Shown here: positions 16,843 through 26,500 of the stretch, piece after piece
How the letters are laid out: each line of letters opens with the position of its first letter
How positions within the stretch are numbered: the first letter of the stretch is position 1
Notes under the pieces: model-generated
What the model was told of the DNA's origin: nothing
What the model saw: only the letters and a program-made list of their open reading frames with translations
Database searches by the model: none
Source of the DNA: Shewanella algae
GTDB lineage: Bacteria; Pseudomonadota; Gammaproteobacteria; Enterobacterales; Shewanellaceae
Direction of reading: 5' to 3'
Assembly (NCBI RefSeq): GCF_009183365.2
Contig: NZ_CP068230.1
Span: 169,001 to 233,000 of the forward strand
Length of the DNA: 64,000 nt
Translations under genes and position numbers: made by a program

Positions 16843-18054
16843 ATGATGCCCAAGTTCAGCCTCAAGCGCAGCTATCAAATTTACGGGCTTATTTTTCTGG
16901 CGGTCACTCTGGCCATCAATAGCATCATCCCCCTTTGCATGATGTGCACCGGCATGTTTTCCATGCATGAGATCACTCTGCGTAACGCAGGGCAGGCGGC
17001 TGAAGCGGTGTTCCTTCAGGGCAGCACAGAGCTGGATACCGACAACATCAGCGTGTTTGCCGACTGGCAGCGGGTGCCGGATAAGATCAAAGCTATCAAT
17101 GACTTTCAGCCTCCCACTTCAGAAACGGGTATTCGTTATCAGCATCTCGATGGCCCCTATATCGATGCCCTGAGTGTGCATTACACGGCTTCAGGCCAGC
17201 CGCTGTATCTGTGGCTGCATTACGATGCCACCCATGATCTTGTTTTTGCGCCCAAGAACATGACCGCCATTTTATTGCTGATAGTGATGACCTTCGGGGT
17301 GGTGGCCAGCCTGGCGTTTCATATGCAAAAGCAAGTGATCACCCCGGTGCACAAGATCAGTCAGGCGATCAAACAGCACGACTGGCAAAGCATGAATGGC
17401 TTCAGTTTTCCCAAACAAGGCTATGCCGAGCTGCAATCGATAGTGGATGCGCTCAATACTTCGCTGCAGCAGCTACAAAAGGCCCAGCAGCGGGAACTCA
17501 ACTTCCTGCGTTTTGCCAGCCACGAGCTGCGCACTCCTGTGGCTATCTGCCAATCATCCTTTGAGCTGCTCACCTTGCAAAAGGGCAAGTTGACCGGGCC
17601 AGTACTGGCTGCCAGCCAGGCGACGGCGCAGATGAAGTCCATCATAGAAACCCTGTTGTGGCTCACCAACAAGAGCAGCACTCGGCTGGAAAAACAGCGC
17701 TTGGCTCCGGCCGAGTTGTTGCGGCAGCTGGCAACTGAGCAGGAGCACGCCCAGGGCAAGCAGGGGGTTATTCAATTGGATTGTGACGATACCCAACTAC
17801 TGGTGCTGAAAGAGCCTCTGTGCATCATGCTCAATAATCTGCTGCGCAATGCGCTCGAGCATGGCACCGGCGAAGTCAAGGTGGAGCAGCGGGGCAAGTG
17901 CATCCGAGTCAGCAACTCAAGCTTACAGGATGGCATGGGAGGTTTTGGTCTGGGGCTGATGTTGGTCAAGCGACTGGCGAAACAGCTGGGTTGGCAGTTC
18001 AAGGAATATCGGCCACCGCAGATGTTTATTGCCGAGATAGAAATTACGGATTAA
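16843..18054 (+). CDS. sensor histidine kinase
   Basis: A 403-residue membrane kinase paired with the preceding response regulator (2-nt gap). The first membrane helix spans about residues 13-35 and contains Cys32-x-x-Cys35 at its outer end. A periplasmic sensor domain of about 105 residues, a second helix (about 143-162) and a linker follow. The HisKA domain carries the phospho-acceptor His227 in FASHELRTP. The HATPase domain is seen as NNLLRNALEHG (N box) and GGFGLGLMLVKRL (G box). The CxxC at the membrane edge is unusual and could bind a metal or respond to redox state; that is speculation. Confidence 0.92.
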   Translation: MMPKFSLKRSYQIYGLIFLAVTLAINSIIPLCMMCTGMFSMHEITLRNAGQAAEAVFLQGSTELDTDNISVFADWQRVPDKIKAINDFQPPTSETGIRYQHLDGPYIDALSVHYTASGQPLYLWLHYDATHDLVFAPKNMTAILLLIVMTFGVVASLAFHMQKQVITPVHKISQAIKQHDWQSMNGFSFPKQGYAELQSIVDALNTSLQQLQKAQQRELNFLRFASHELRTPVAICQSSFELLTLQKGKLTGPVLAASQATAQMKSIIETLLWLTNKSSTRLEKQRLAPAELLRQLATEQEHAQGKQGVIQLDCDDTQLLVLKEPLCIMLNNLLRNALEHGTGEVKVEQRGKCIRVSNSSLQDGMGGFGLGLMLVKRLAKQLGWQFKEYRPPQMFIAEIEITD

Positions 18055-18104
18055 AGGAATGTGTGAGCTTAGGCTTATATTTATAGATTGGCTATTAATA
18101 TTTT

Positions 18105-18134
18105 AAAAAGAGATAGCTTGGTCTGTCTCTTTTT
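18105..18134 (+). terminator. probable terminator after the sensor kinase
   Basis: AAAAAGAGA and TCTCTTTTT form a 9-bp AT-rich stem with a 12-nt loop and a terminal U-tract, 50 nt after the kinase stop codon. Confidence 0.6.
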
Positions 18135-18140
18135 AATTTG

Positions 18141-18157
18141 TTTGACGGAATTTTCAC
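18141..18157 (-). promoter_or_regulatory. 11-bp-period direct repeat (site C, reverse orientation) upstream of the porin and urdA
   Basis: On the minus strand this reads GTGAAA, ATTCC, GTCAAA. The half-sites equal those of site B and share the 11-bp period. It is 176 bp before the porin start and the orientation is opposite to sites A and B. The TTACAT block is not repeated here. Further down the gap, around 18218-18240, there is a weak AT-rich promoter-like stretch but no element I can name. Confidence 0.45.
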
Positions 18158-18332
18158 TTAACTTGTGGTCTCCTGTTATCTACTTCCTTAAACCACAGAG
18201 TTTATTTTTTTAAGGATTGTAATCGACCAAGATCACAGCTGCTATTGGTGGCAATTAATTATTATTTTCTCGTCCAATTCATGTGTTTAAAGTTTTCAAT
18301 TACTTGGCATTGTATTTGTCTGAGGAAATATT

Positions 18333-19097
18333 ATGAGCTCAAAATGGTTGTTGAGTGGGGTGGCACTGGCTATGGCATTTTCTGCCAATGTGCAGGCCGA
18401 TGTAACCAAAACAAGTCTGGATCTTGGTTATAAGTTTTATACCAGTGATACCAAGGATGATAACCCTGGCGTCTTTAACCAACCCTTTCTCAAGCTGAAT
18501 CATTTGGGTTTGGCCGATTGGGGCAGTTATTTCGCCAATATCAAGCTGGAAAACCCGGGTGAAGTCGCGGAAAACCAGAAGAATGAAGATGGTAAAACCA
18601 CTTTAAAATCATTGGCAATCATAGAGCATAAGCTGGGTGAAAGCGGTTTTAACTTTTGGGCCCAGAACTTTATCTCTGCCAGTGAGACTCTGGTCGAAGA
18701 CAACCTGTATCTGGGGGTTACGCACAACAGTAAGTTTGGCGATTTGGCGCTGAACTACGGGGTTGGTTTCAACTATACCTTTGGTCATTTCTCACCAACA
18801 GATGAGAACTTCAATGACATTTCAGGTTATGCCCTGGTGCTCAATGCCAAATACCCGCTGAGTTTTGCCGGATTGAAGCACAACTTGTCCGTCAACTACG
18901 AAGCGCAGATAGACAGGGATGAAGACCACCAAAAGCTGTTCAGTTACGACAGCTATGGGCACCAGATCATTCTGGGTTGGCAGACCCAATTTACCGATGC
19001 CTTCTACGGCAAGTTGCACCTGACTCAGTACGACAGTTGGGGTGCACAGTACAACGACGGTATCGAGTATGGGTTGGCTTTTGGATACCAGTTTTAA
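18333..19097 (+). CDS. outer-membrane channel, Tsx/OmpK-like
   Basis: A 254-residue protein with a signal peptide cleaved after NVQA (about residue 22) and alternating hydrophobic strands typical of a 12-stranded barrel. It ends in GLAFGYQF with the C-terminal Phe required for outer-membrane insertion. The opening of the mature part (TSLDLGYKFYTSDT) and overall size resemble the nucleoside-specific channel Tsx/OmpK group. It is 42 bp upstream of urdA, so it probably admits the acceptor (urocanate or a related imidazole compound) into the periplasm. The substrate is inferred from position only. Confidence 0.75.
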   Translation: MSSKWLLSGVALAMAFSANVQADVTKTSLDLGYKFYTSDTKDDNPGVFNQPFLKLNHLGLADWGSYFANIKLENPGEVAENQKNEDGKTTLKSLAIIEHKLGESGFNFWAQNFISASETLVEDNLYLGVTHNSKFGDLALNYGVGFNYTFGHFSPTDENFNDISGYALVLNAKYPLSFAGLKHNLSVNYEAQIDRDEDHQKLFSYDSYGHQIILGWQTQFTDAFYGKLHLTQYDSWGAQYNDGIEYGLAFGYQF

Positions 19098-19101
19098 CAA
19101 T

Positions 19102-19121
19102 GGAGCCAGGCTCCCTTTTTT
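19102..19121 (+). terminator. weak hairpin with T-run between porin and urdA
   Basis: GGAGCC, A, GGCTCC is followed after one C by six T residues. The usable stem is only about 4-5 bp because of the tiny loop, so it may act as a partial terminator that lowers urdA relative to the porin transcript, or not at all. Confidence 0.35.
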
Positions 19122-19139
19122 AATCGACAGGAACTGAAT

Positions 19140-20894
19140 ATGCAGTTGAACAAATCCGTTTTGGGCGTGGCCGTATCCACTGCCGTGGTGATTACCGGCT
19201 GTCAGGTGACCCATGAGATCATCAAGAGTCAGGGGACTGCCCAGGGCAAGCATGGTGAGATCCAGGTAGAAACCAGCATTCAGGATGGCCGTATTGTGGC
19301 TATCGATGTGCTGAAGCAGAAAGAAAACCCTGTGTTGGCCGCCGCCGCATTCAAAGATGTGAAACAGGCGATCATAGACAACAACTCTGTAGATGTTGAC
19401 GGGGTTTCCGGTGCGACCGTGACTTCCAATGCCCTCAAAAAAGCCGTGGCTGCCAGTGTTGAAGCCGCAGGTGTGACTCTGGTTGCCGCCACGGCCACCG
19501 CCAAGCATGGTGAAGCCCTGACTCCGGCCGAATACACCTATGATGTGGTTGTGATAGGTTCAGGTGGTGCCGGTTTCAGTGCCGGTCTGGAGGCCATGGA
19601 AGCCGGTGCTTCTGCCGTCATCATTGAAAAGATGCCTATCATAGGTGGTAACTCGCTGATCTCCGGCGCCGAGATGAACGTAGCCGGTAGCTGGGTACAG
19701 AAGAGCATGGGAATTACTGACTCCAAAGAGCTGTTTATCCAGGACACACTCAAAGGGGGCGACTTCAAGGGTGATCCTGAGATGGTCAAGGTGATGGTAG
19801 ACAATGCCGTCGATGCCGCCGAATGGCTGCGTGACTATGTCAAGGTTGAGTACTATCCCAACCAGCTGTTCCAGTTTGGTGGTCACAGCGTCAAGCGCGC
19901 CCTGATCCCCAAAGGACACACGGGTGCCGAAGTGATTGGCAAATTTGCCAAGAAAGCCGAAGAAGTCGGTCTGCCTATTCACACCAACACTACCGCCGAG
20001 CGTCTGCTGATGGACAACAATGGTCGGGTCGTCGGTGTTGAAGCGACCAAAAACGGCAAGAAGATCACTTATCATGCCAAGCGCGGTGTTGTGGTAGCTA
20101 CCGGTGGCTTCTCTGCCAACGTGGCTATGCGTAAGCAATACAACCCAGAGCTGGATGAGCGTTACGGTACTACGGGTATTGCAGGTGGCACAGGTGACGG
20201 TATTGTCATGGGTGAGAAGATCCACGCTGACACCCGCAACCTGGGCTATATCCAAACCTATCCTATCTGTAACCCAGAGACTGGCGCCATTGCCCTGATC
20301 GCCGACTCCCGTTTCTTCGGTGCGATTCTGGTCAACCAAAACGGTGAGCGCTTTGTGGAAGAGCTGGAACGTCGCGATGTGATCTCCCATGCGATTCTGG
20401 AACAACCCGGTCGTTACACCTATGTGCTGTGGAACAAGGACATCGACGATGTGGCCGGTACCATTGGTATGCACCAAGGTGAATACAAAGACTTCACCAG
20501 CCGTGGTCTGATGTATGAAGTGAACAGCATTGAAGAAGCCGCCAAGGTGTTCAACATTCCGCTGGAAAACCTCAAGAAGACCATCAAGGATGTGAACCAC
20601 TATGCGAAAACCGGTAAGGATGAAGCCTTCAATCACAGAGCCGGGCTGGTGGACTTGAGCAAGGGCCCATATTGGATCCTGAAAGCCACGCCATCAGTAC
20701 ACCACACCATGGGTGGTTTGGTAACAGATACCAAGACCCACGTACTGAATGAACAAGGCAAGGTGATCCCAGGTCTGTTTGCCGCCGGTGAGGTGACAGG
20801 TTTGACTCACGGTACCAACCGCCTGGGTGGCAACGCCTATACAGACATCATTGTCTTTGGCCGTATCGCCGGTCAGCAGGCTGCCGCCAACTAA
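19140..20894 (+). CDS. urdA: urocanate reductase (flavoprotein, predicted lipoprotein)
   Basis: Reduces urocanate to imidazole propionate at the end of an anaerobic respiratory chain outside the cytoplasmic membrane. In the 584 residues I see an N-terminal signal with lipobox VITGC (Cys21), a covalent-FMN domain with flavinylation motif SGAT (Thr93), and a fumarate-reductase-type FAD domain starting YDVVVIGSGGAG (140-145). Active-site residues described for Shewanella oneidensis UrdA are present with a one-residue offset: Tyr374, Asp389, Arg412 (ELERRD), His521 and Arg561 (TNRLGG). The Tyr/Asp pair separates UrdA from fumarate reductases. There is no heme domain, so electrons must come from a separate quinol dehydrogenase such as CymA (known for Shewanella, not in this window). 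It is 42 bp after the porin gene. Confidence 0.92.
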   Translation: MQLNKSVLGVAVSTAVVITGCQVTHEIIKSQGTAQGKHGEIQVETSIQDGRIVAIDVLKQKENPVLAAAAFKDVKQAIIDNNSVDVDGVSGATVTSNALKKAVAASVEAAGVTLVAATATAKHGEALTPAEYTYDVVVIGSGGAGFSAGLEAMEAGASAVIIEKMPIIGGNSLISGAEMNVAGSWVQKSMGITDSKELFIQDTLKGGDFKGDPEMVKVMVDNAVDAAEWLRDYVKVEYYPNQLFQFGGHSVKRALIPKGHTGAEVIGKFAKKAEEVGLPIHTNTTAERLLMDNNGRVVGVEATKNGKKITYHAKRGVVVATGGFSANVAMRKQYNPELDERYGTTGIAGGTGDGIVMGEKIHADTRNLGYIQTYPICNPETGAIALIADSRFFGAILVNQNGERFVEELERRDVISHAILEQPGRYTYVLWNKDIDDVAGTIGMHQGEYKDFTSRGLMYEVNSIEEAAKVFNIPLENLKKTIKDVNHYAKTGKDEAFNHRAGLVDLSKGPYWILKATPSVHHTMGGLVTDTKTHVLNEQGKVIPGLFAAGEVTGLTHGTNRLGGNAYTDIIVFGRIAGQQAAAN

Positions 20895-20927
20895 GCCTCC
20901 GAGCTACTCATAATCTCCCCTGAAAAC

Positions 20928-20955
20928 AAAAACGGCCCGCAAGGGCCGTTTTTTT
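20928..20955. terminator. bidirectional intrinsic terminator after urdA
   Basis: AAAACGGCCC, GCAA, GGGCCGTTTTTTT lies between converging genes and has A/T-runs on both sides. Confidence 0.9.
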
Positions 20956-20956
20956 A

Positions 20957-21298
20957 TCACCAATCTCTGGGGGAGATGGCTTGTTCGATATCCAGACTGT
21001 CGAAGCCATAAGCACGGCTGATGATGTAAAACTCATCGGCGAGGCAATCCCGGGCGACTGTCTCCAGTTCACTGCCGTTGGCTTCAAACTCATCTTGCAG
21101 CTCATTGATGGCCAGGGTAGCGGCGTGAGTCAGTTGCAGCAAGGCGCCTTCATCCTCGGGCTTAAGGGCTTCTATCTCGCTGCACAGTTGCAGCAATACG
21201 CCTTTGAGTTTATCAACCAGAAAATCCGGAAAATAGCCGTCCAGATACATAGGTGCCAACAATTGCCGCTGCTGGATGACGGGGTTGGTAACAGACAT
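20957..21298 (-). CDS. small cytosolic protein, DUF5713-like
   Basis: A 113-residue protein without signal or membrane segment, mostly helical and acidic. The sequence MYLDGYFPDFLVDKLKGVLL, then LTHAATLAINELQDEFEANG and the C-terminal ISPRDW match what I recall of the DUF5713 family, whose function is unknown. A GAGGAAG ribosome binding site precedes the ATG. The upstream lipoprotein gene ends 20 bp away on the same strand. Confidence 0.7.
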   Translation of the reverse strand: MSVTNPVIQQRQLLAPMYLDGYFPDFLVDKLKGVLLQLCSEIEALKPEDEGALLQLTHAATLAINELQDEFEANGSELETVARDCLADEFYIISRAYGFDSLDIEQAISPRDW

Positions 21299-21318
21299 TA
21301 GTCTTCCTCATTACTTGC

Positions 21319-23058
21319 TCAATTGGCCTGCGCCAGTTGTTTCAGATGTTGATACAGGGAATCGCTGAAGCTTTGCTCGTAGGTGAGTCGCAATTGCTGC
21401 CTGCCGGCATCGAAATCAAAGGCGCGGTAAATATTCACTTCAATGAGTTGGTCACCTTGGATCAGATATTGGCTGGGCAGAACCTTGTCGGCCAGCTCTG
21501 GATTGTCCAGCAGCTCTGTGATCTGCAACAAAGGCGCACCACTCGGGCTTTGGATTAGCTGCCACTCGTAGCTTTCAGGGGTATCGCCAAAGTTCAGCGT
21601 GAAACGCTGCTCGCCATCCAGGGTAATTTCATCCTCTGTTGCTATAGGCCAGAAGAGGGTAATCAGCGACCTGGAGTCGAGATCTTCGGCGTTGGCAACC
21701 GGCATCTCCCAGGAAACAAACTCTTCATTCCGGCACATTACATCGGCTTGCTGCGCCGTCCAGATGCGGTAAACCTGCCCAGGCCATTCTAGCTTGGCCA
21801 ACTGCAGCGCGGCCGGGGTACCTGCCAGCAAGGTTTGCCAGTCTTCGGCGCCGGCCTGGTACTTGTCCACCTGCATAGTGATTGGTACCTGAGTACCATC
21901 ATAGAAGGTATGTAGTTGATTGCCTTCGATAACCGGCGCGCTTGGGCTATAGCCCTGATCCTTGCGATCGGCATTTATCCAGCGCTCCATTTGAGTATTC
22001 CAGCACTCGTTGGCGACCTCATCTCCCAGAGTGACATCCTGGGCCAGGACCTTGCCTTGGTTGACACTTCCGGTCAGAAACTTGGAGGGGTCGCCATATT
22101 GCAGGGTGAACACCTCCGATCCGCCAGTCAGCCCCAGATCAAGCAGATGAGCTTGCTCATCATCTTCCATCAAGCCATTGAGTACTATCACCCAATCATT
22201 GTCGTTCATGGTTTTGTCATCAAGAGGTTCCAGGTAACCCAGGGCAACCATGGCGTTGTTTACCTTGTTACGCACCTCTTGGGGATCTGTGGCCAGGAAT
22301 GTCGCCGCTGTTTGACCACTGGCGGCGATCAACTGTCGCAGCTCATTCAGGGTCATGGCGAGGGTCTGCTCGGCCGCCAGAATGGCCTCATGATTGCCTT
22401 CACCGAGTAGCTTTTCTATCTGAGCTTCAGTCAAAGCGTGAATGTGCTGCAGTAACCAAAATGCCTCGGCAAAGGCCGGCGCTGCTGTGACTTCGGCAGC
22501 AAGCTGGTAAGGGTTCTCGCTCTCCGGGGCGAACAGCTGGGAATATAGCTGCCTGAGTTCCTGAAGCAGGTTATCGCGCTGGGCGTCACCAATGCCCGCT
22601 TGCAACATCTGCTGTAAACGACTGAATTCCAAATGGGTCACTAGGTTGATGGCACCCGTATGCTGGTTCAGGGCAAAGAGCACCAGACTGCCGTCATCAG
22701 TGGTCTGGGCAGCAACACTCTGCTTGTTGTGCTGCTGTTTGGCTGAGGTATTGTCACTGGCCTGCGGTAACCAGTTGGCCAGCAGATAATAGTCGGGCGT
22801 TGGGTCATCGCTGCGCCAATCGAGCTGATACTTGCCATCGTTGTCGGTAGTTGTTGTGGGCTCATCAGCATCGCAAGACAGGTTACGATTGAGATCGGCG
22901 CAGACATCGGCCCCCGGCACAGCACCCAAATAACTAACCTGGCCCTGAACACTAATATCAGTCGTAACAGGTGGTTGATTGTCATCTGAATCGGAGCCGC
23001 CACAGGCAGAGAGCAGCGTAGCACTGAGTGCTACCGACAGGAGGGAAAGTTTACGCAT
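21319..23058 (-). CDS. lipoprotein of unknown function downstream of the Tad locus
   Basis: A 579-residue predicted lipoprotein (LSAC lipobox, Cys19) followed by a Gly/Ser/Asp linker. Residues 35-90 look like a carboxypeptidase-regulatory or SdrD-type small beta domain (VQGQVSYLGAVPGADVCADL, then a D-x-D-x-DG-type loop DNDGKYQLDW), which is common in surface lipoproteins. The rest is not recognised. It is on the same strand as the pilus genes but separated from them by a hairpin and the 137-residue gene, so membership in that operon is uncertain. Confidence 0.75.
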   Translation of the reverse strand: MRKLSLLSVALSATLLSACGGSDSDDNQPPVTTDISVQGQVSYLGAVPGADVCADLNRNLSCDADEPTTTTDNDGKYQLDWRSDDPTPDYYLLANWLPQASDNTSAKQQHNKQSVAAQTTDDGSLVLFALNQHTGAINLVTHLEFSRLQQMLQAGIGDAQRDNLLQELRQLYSQLFAPESENPYQLAAEVTAAPAFAEAFWLLQHIHALTEAQIEKLLGEGNHEAILAAEQTLAMTLNELRQLIAASGQTAATFLATDPQEVRNKVNNAMVALGYLEPLDDKTMNDNDWVIVLNGLMEDDEQAHLLDLGLTGGSEVFTLQYGDPSKFLTGSVNQGKVLAQDVTLGDEVANECWNTQMERWINADRKDQGYSPSAPVIEGNQLHTFYDGTQVPITMQVDKYQAGAEDWQTLLAGTPAALQLAKLEWPGQVYRIWTAQQADVMCRNEEFVSWEMPVANAEDLDSRSLITLFWPIATEDEITLDGEQRFTLNFGDTPESYEWQLIQSPSGAPLLQITELLDNPELADKVLPSQYLIQGDQLIEVNIYRAFDFDAGRQQLRLTYEQSFSDSLYQHLKQLAQAN

Positions 23059-23094
23059 ATTGATTCATCCTTGAGTTAAGTTCGTCAAAACGGG

Positions 23095-23508
23095 TTAAGG
23101 CAACTTGGAAAGAAACCAGCCTTTATCGGTTTGGAGAAATTTGCAGCTGACAGAAGAACGGTAGTTTTCTCCTTCTATCAGTAGCTTAACCCGCGCTTCC
23201 TGAAGCGCACCTTTCTGTTGCTTGCTTTTGCTGGGTTCGCTGTAACTCACATCTTGGGGCGTAATGGTGCCGAGAGTCTTATCTTGATACCAACGCTTGT
23301 GTGAACGGGCCAGTATTTGGGCCGCATGCTCTTGTTCCTTGGCACTCGCTTCGTAGGGCATTAGTGCCACAAAGGCTTGTACATCCTGGTTTTTGATGAT
23401 TTCAAAACTATCCAAGCACTGTTGAGTCAGCTTCTCATTTGGTTTGGCCGCCACTGGCAGCGTGAAAAGGGTTACTCCAAGTGAAAGATATGCAAATGGA
23501 ATTTTCAT
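23095..23508 (-). CDS. small secreted protein of unknown function
   Basis: A 137-residue protein with a signal peptide (cleavage near PVAAKP, about residue 21). The mature sequence, with QQCLDSFEIIKNQDVQAFVA and a C-terminal SVSCKFLQTDKGWFLSKL, has the layout of NTF2-like DUF4864/DUF4878 proteins, and the two Cys could pair. AGGAG lies 8 nt before the ATG. It sits between two large lipoprotein genes. Confidence 0.7.
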   Translation of the reverse strand: MKIPFAYLSLGVTLFTLPVAAKPNEKLTQQCLDSFEIIKNQDVQAFVALMPYEASAKEQEHAAQILARSHKRWYQDKTLGTITPQDVSYSEPSKSKQQKGALQEARVKLLIEGENYRSSVSCKFLQTDKGWFLSKLP

Positions 23509-23527
23509 TGTTCAACTCCTTGAAACA

Positions 23528-23551
23528 GGGAAGAGCCTTACGGCTCTTCCC
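23528..23551 (-). terminator. perfect hairpin after the large pilus-locus lipoprotein gene
   Basis: A perfect 10-bp stem, GGGAAGAGCC and GGCTCTTCCC, with loop TTAC, 7 nt beyond the stop codon of the 1344-residue gene. On the minus strand the following tract is CTGTTTC, a poor U-run, so termination may be partial. Confidence 0.5.
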
Positions 23552-23557
23552 TTGATT

Positions 23558-26500
23558 TTATTCCTGCTGCAGATTGCGCAACGGCTGATATTGACTACGA
23601 GCCTTCTGTTGGGGAGTTCCGACTTCGACCTGGAATTGTTTGACGCTATCTTTCAATAGGTCACGGCCTTCCAATTCATCCCCCGAGACAGAGAGAACAT
23701 CGCCTTCAAACTGGATGTAATAGGTGCCTATCTCATCTTCAGCCCGGATCCCTACCAGTTTTACTGTGTGGGTGCCTGAGGTAAGCGGTATTGATAAGGG
23801 GCCAACCTGGCGTTGCGGGCTACTGCCATCGGTCAGTACTTTATCATCGACAACCAGTTTAAAGATATCGTCGTTGAAGTTGCCGTTATCACCGAAAGTG
23901 ATTTCCAGTAGATGGGGGACTTCAAACTTGAGTCCATTGCTGAGCTCGTTATCTACTTCTACAGTGACATTACCCGAGACAACATTATTGGGGACTTTCA
24001 CCGTTAGTTTCCCTGGCTCGACCTTGTTGATAAAGGCAACGATACGTTCACCATTCTTACCGGCGAATGTGACTCTATTATCTGCTTTGGTTTGGCTGAA
24101 TCCCAAGCCTTCGATGACGACTAGGTCACCGGGTTGGCCGCTACTTGCTTTCAAACGTATGATCTCAAGGCCATCACCAATCTTGATTTTTACAGGTGAC
24201 TCAGCACGCTGCCCTCTGTGCTCAACAGCAACGGCGATAGGACCGACAGCGTTTTTCAACATAGAGCCTGGAACGCTTATTTTCAGCAGAGTGCCATCCT
24301 CGGAGACAGATTCATATTCACGCTCTTCATAAGCATTGTTGCCCTCATCTTTCAGTTCGGTTAAGGGTTCTTCATCAAACCAATACCAACGTTCGTTAAC
24401 GCCAAACCCTGTGCCGATGATAGACAACGGCTTGTCTATAGGCTCAGCTTTCATAATGGCAGGGTCTATGTCGACAATTTGCATCCCCCAAGTGAGGGTA
24501 AAGTCAGACTTCACCGGTACGCCGACCATATCTGTAATGGTCTTGAGCTGGTCGATCAGTATGTCTGCTACCTGGGCGCCAGTTTTTATCGCTTCCATTT
24601 GGCCAATAAAAGGAGCCCATTTGCGTAACGCGGCTCCGGCTGCCAAGGCTGCCAGGTCTTCGGGTTTTACTCCCATACTTTGCAGCACTGCTGTAGTGAT
24701 GGGGCCCAATTTGCCTCTATTGGCAGGATCGTAGAAGACTTCTATTTCATTTTTATAGAATTCTATCGCAAGCTGTTCCAGGAAGTTGGCAAGGTCAGTT
24801 CCAGTAACATTGTCATCCTTATAAAGTTTTTCAGTTTCCTCTAGCAGCTTGGGTGAGTACTGGATCACTAACTTGGTGATGACCACGGGGTCGAATCCTG
24901 CCGGTTCATAACCTACCCCGATTAAAATAAGGTCAAAAAACTTAAGCAAGATACCGTCTATGACGGTGCGAATTGCCAAGTATTGGCGAGCTTTGAGGTT
25001 GGCCTCATCATAGGCAGACTGATTACGAAAGCTAAATGGTGAAGGCCCCAAAGGAGTATCTACACCCGGAGCGAGAACTTGGTAAAGGCAATCTTGATAG
25101 GGACAAACATTGTAGTACTGATCTTTGGACCAAAACTCCAGACCAAAGTATGTTCCAGATTGCGGTCCTATTATATTGCCATCCCAAGCTGATTGAGCGT
25201 GCTTGCGCAGCGGACTATCCAGCTTGGACTCATCATACTGTCCATTTTCACCCAGAGGGATAATCATGGTACTCAAATAAAGCCGGGTACGATTTTGCAG
25301 CTCTGAGCAGCCATCGTACTGGAGTTTGTTTTTCTGTTCTTTGGTGATCTCGCTGTTATTGGGACAGCTTGGATCCGACGGTAGCCAATTATCGAGGAAG
25401 TTAGTGGCCGCAAGACTATAGTCAAAGTAAGCCGTACCATAATTGGTGATGTTTGGTTTAATGCTTCCGGTTGCTGAAGCCCGCTTGACCATGGCCATAG
25501 CCATTGGAGAAGCATTGAATGACTGGGCTTTGGCTGTGTTGCTAACCTGGTTCTGACTATAGCGCTGATATATCTTGTTGCTGTTGCTTATTAGCAACAG
25601 GTTTGTTGCTTGAGATAATTGCTCCAGTGCCATTGGAGAACTTTGCAGCATGCCAGCGAAGTGTTCCTGCAGTTCTATGAACTCAGGATAAGTCACTATG
25701 GTGTCGCGAAAATTAGCCAACGAAGCCTGTGGGATCTTGTCAACGCCAATAAAGTCCAGCACGTACTTAAAAGTCGTACTGTTTATATCCAATGTCAGTT
25801 GTTGTTCGCCTGGTAACAAGTAACTGTTTAGATAAACATATCCCTGACTATTATCTGCAGTAGGAACAAAGGCTGTGACAGGAGTCAGCCGATTCTTAAA
25901 GACTTTAATGTTTGCCCGACCGTTGTAATCCAGTGTCGTTGTGGTATTCAGCAGTGTTTCTACACGTACACCTAAGGGATCAACACCGCCTACAGAGGTG
26001 AGGGTAACTTCTGCTTCTTTGAGTACATAGTATTGTACTTGGTTGCTCTGTCCCTGAGCGTTGTTGATTTGCAGCGTACCGTCCACAAGTCCTGTTGGGA
26101 CGTTCACTCTCGCAGAATGGGCTGTATTTGAAATGACCTCTAAAGGTATTCCATTGGCTGTCACTGTGATATTGCCATTTAGGCTGTCACCATAGAGAGT
26201 CACCTGGGCGTTTTCGTCAAGCATCACTGCGCCGGCTGTGCTGATAACCGGGGTGCCTGCAGGCTGAAGTTTCAAGGCTCTCGCATTGGTGCGCAGAGCA
26301 CCATCAGAGACAAAAACTTCACTGGCACCTTTGGGCAGTACTGTAGTGATAAGACCTGAGGCTTGAGTTAAAGGTAAGTTGATTGGAGGTAAGCCTTCCC
26401 GGGTGATAACCAAAAAGTGTTGACCGGCAGATAAGGGAGAATCCAATTCTACGTTCAGTGTATCGCCTTCGCGGAAAAACCTGACTTTGGTATCGTTATG

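Noticed and set aside
18218..18240. CRP site upstream of the porin gene
   Set aside because: GATCACA resembles one half-site, but no TGTGA-like half-site lies at the required 6-bp spacing.
19140..20894. Fumarate reductase assignment for the flavoprotein
   Set aside because: The Tyr374/Asp389 pair and the lack of a heme domain fit urocanate reductase rather than Fcc3-type fumarate reductase.
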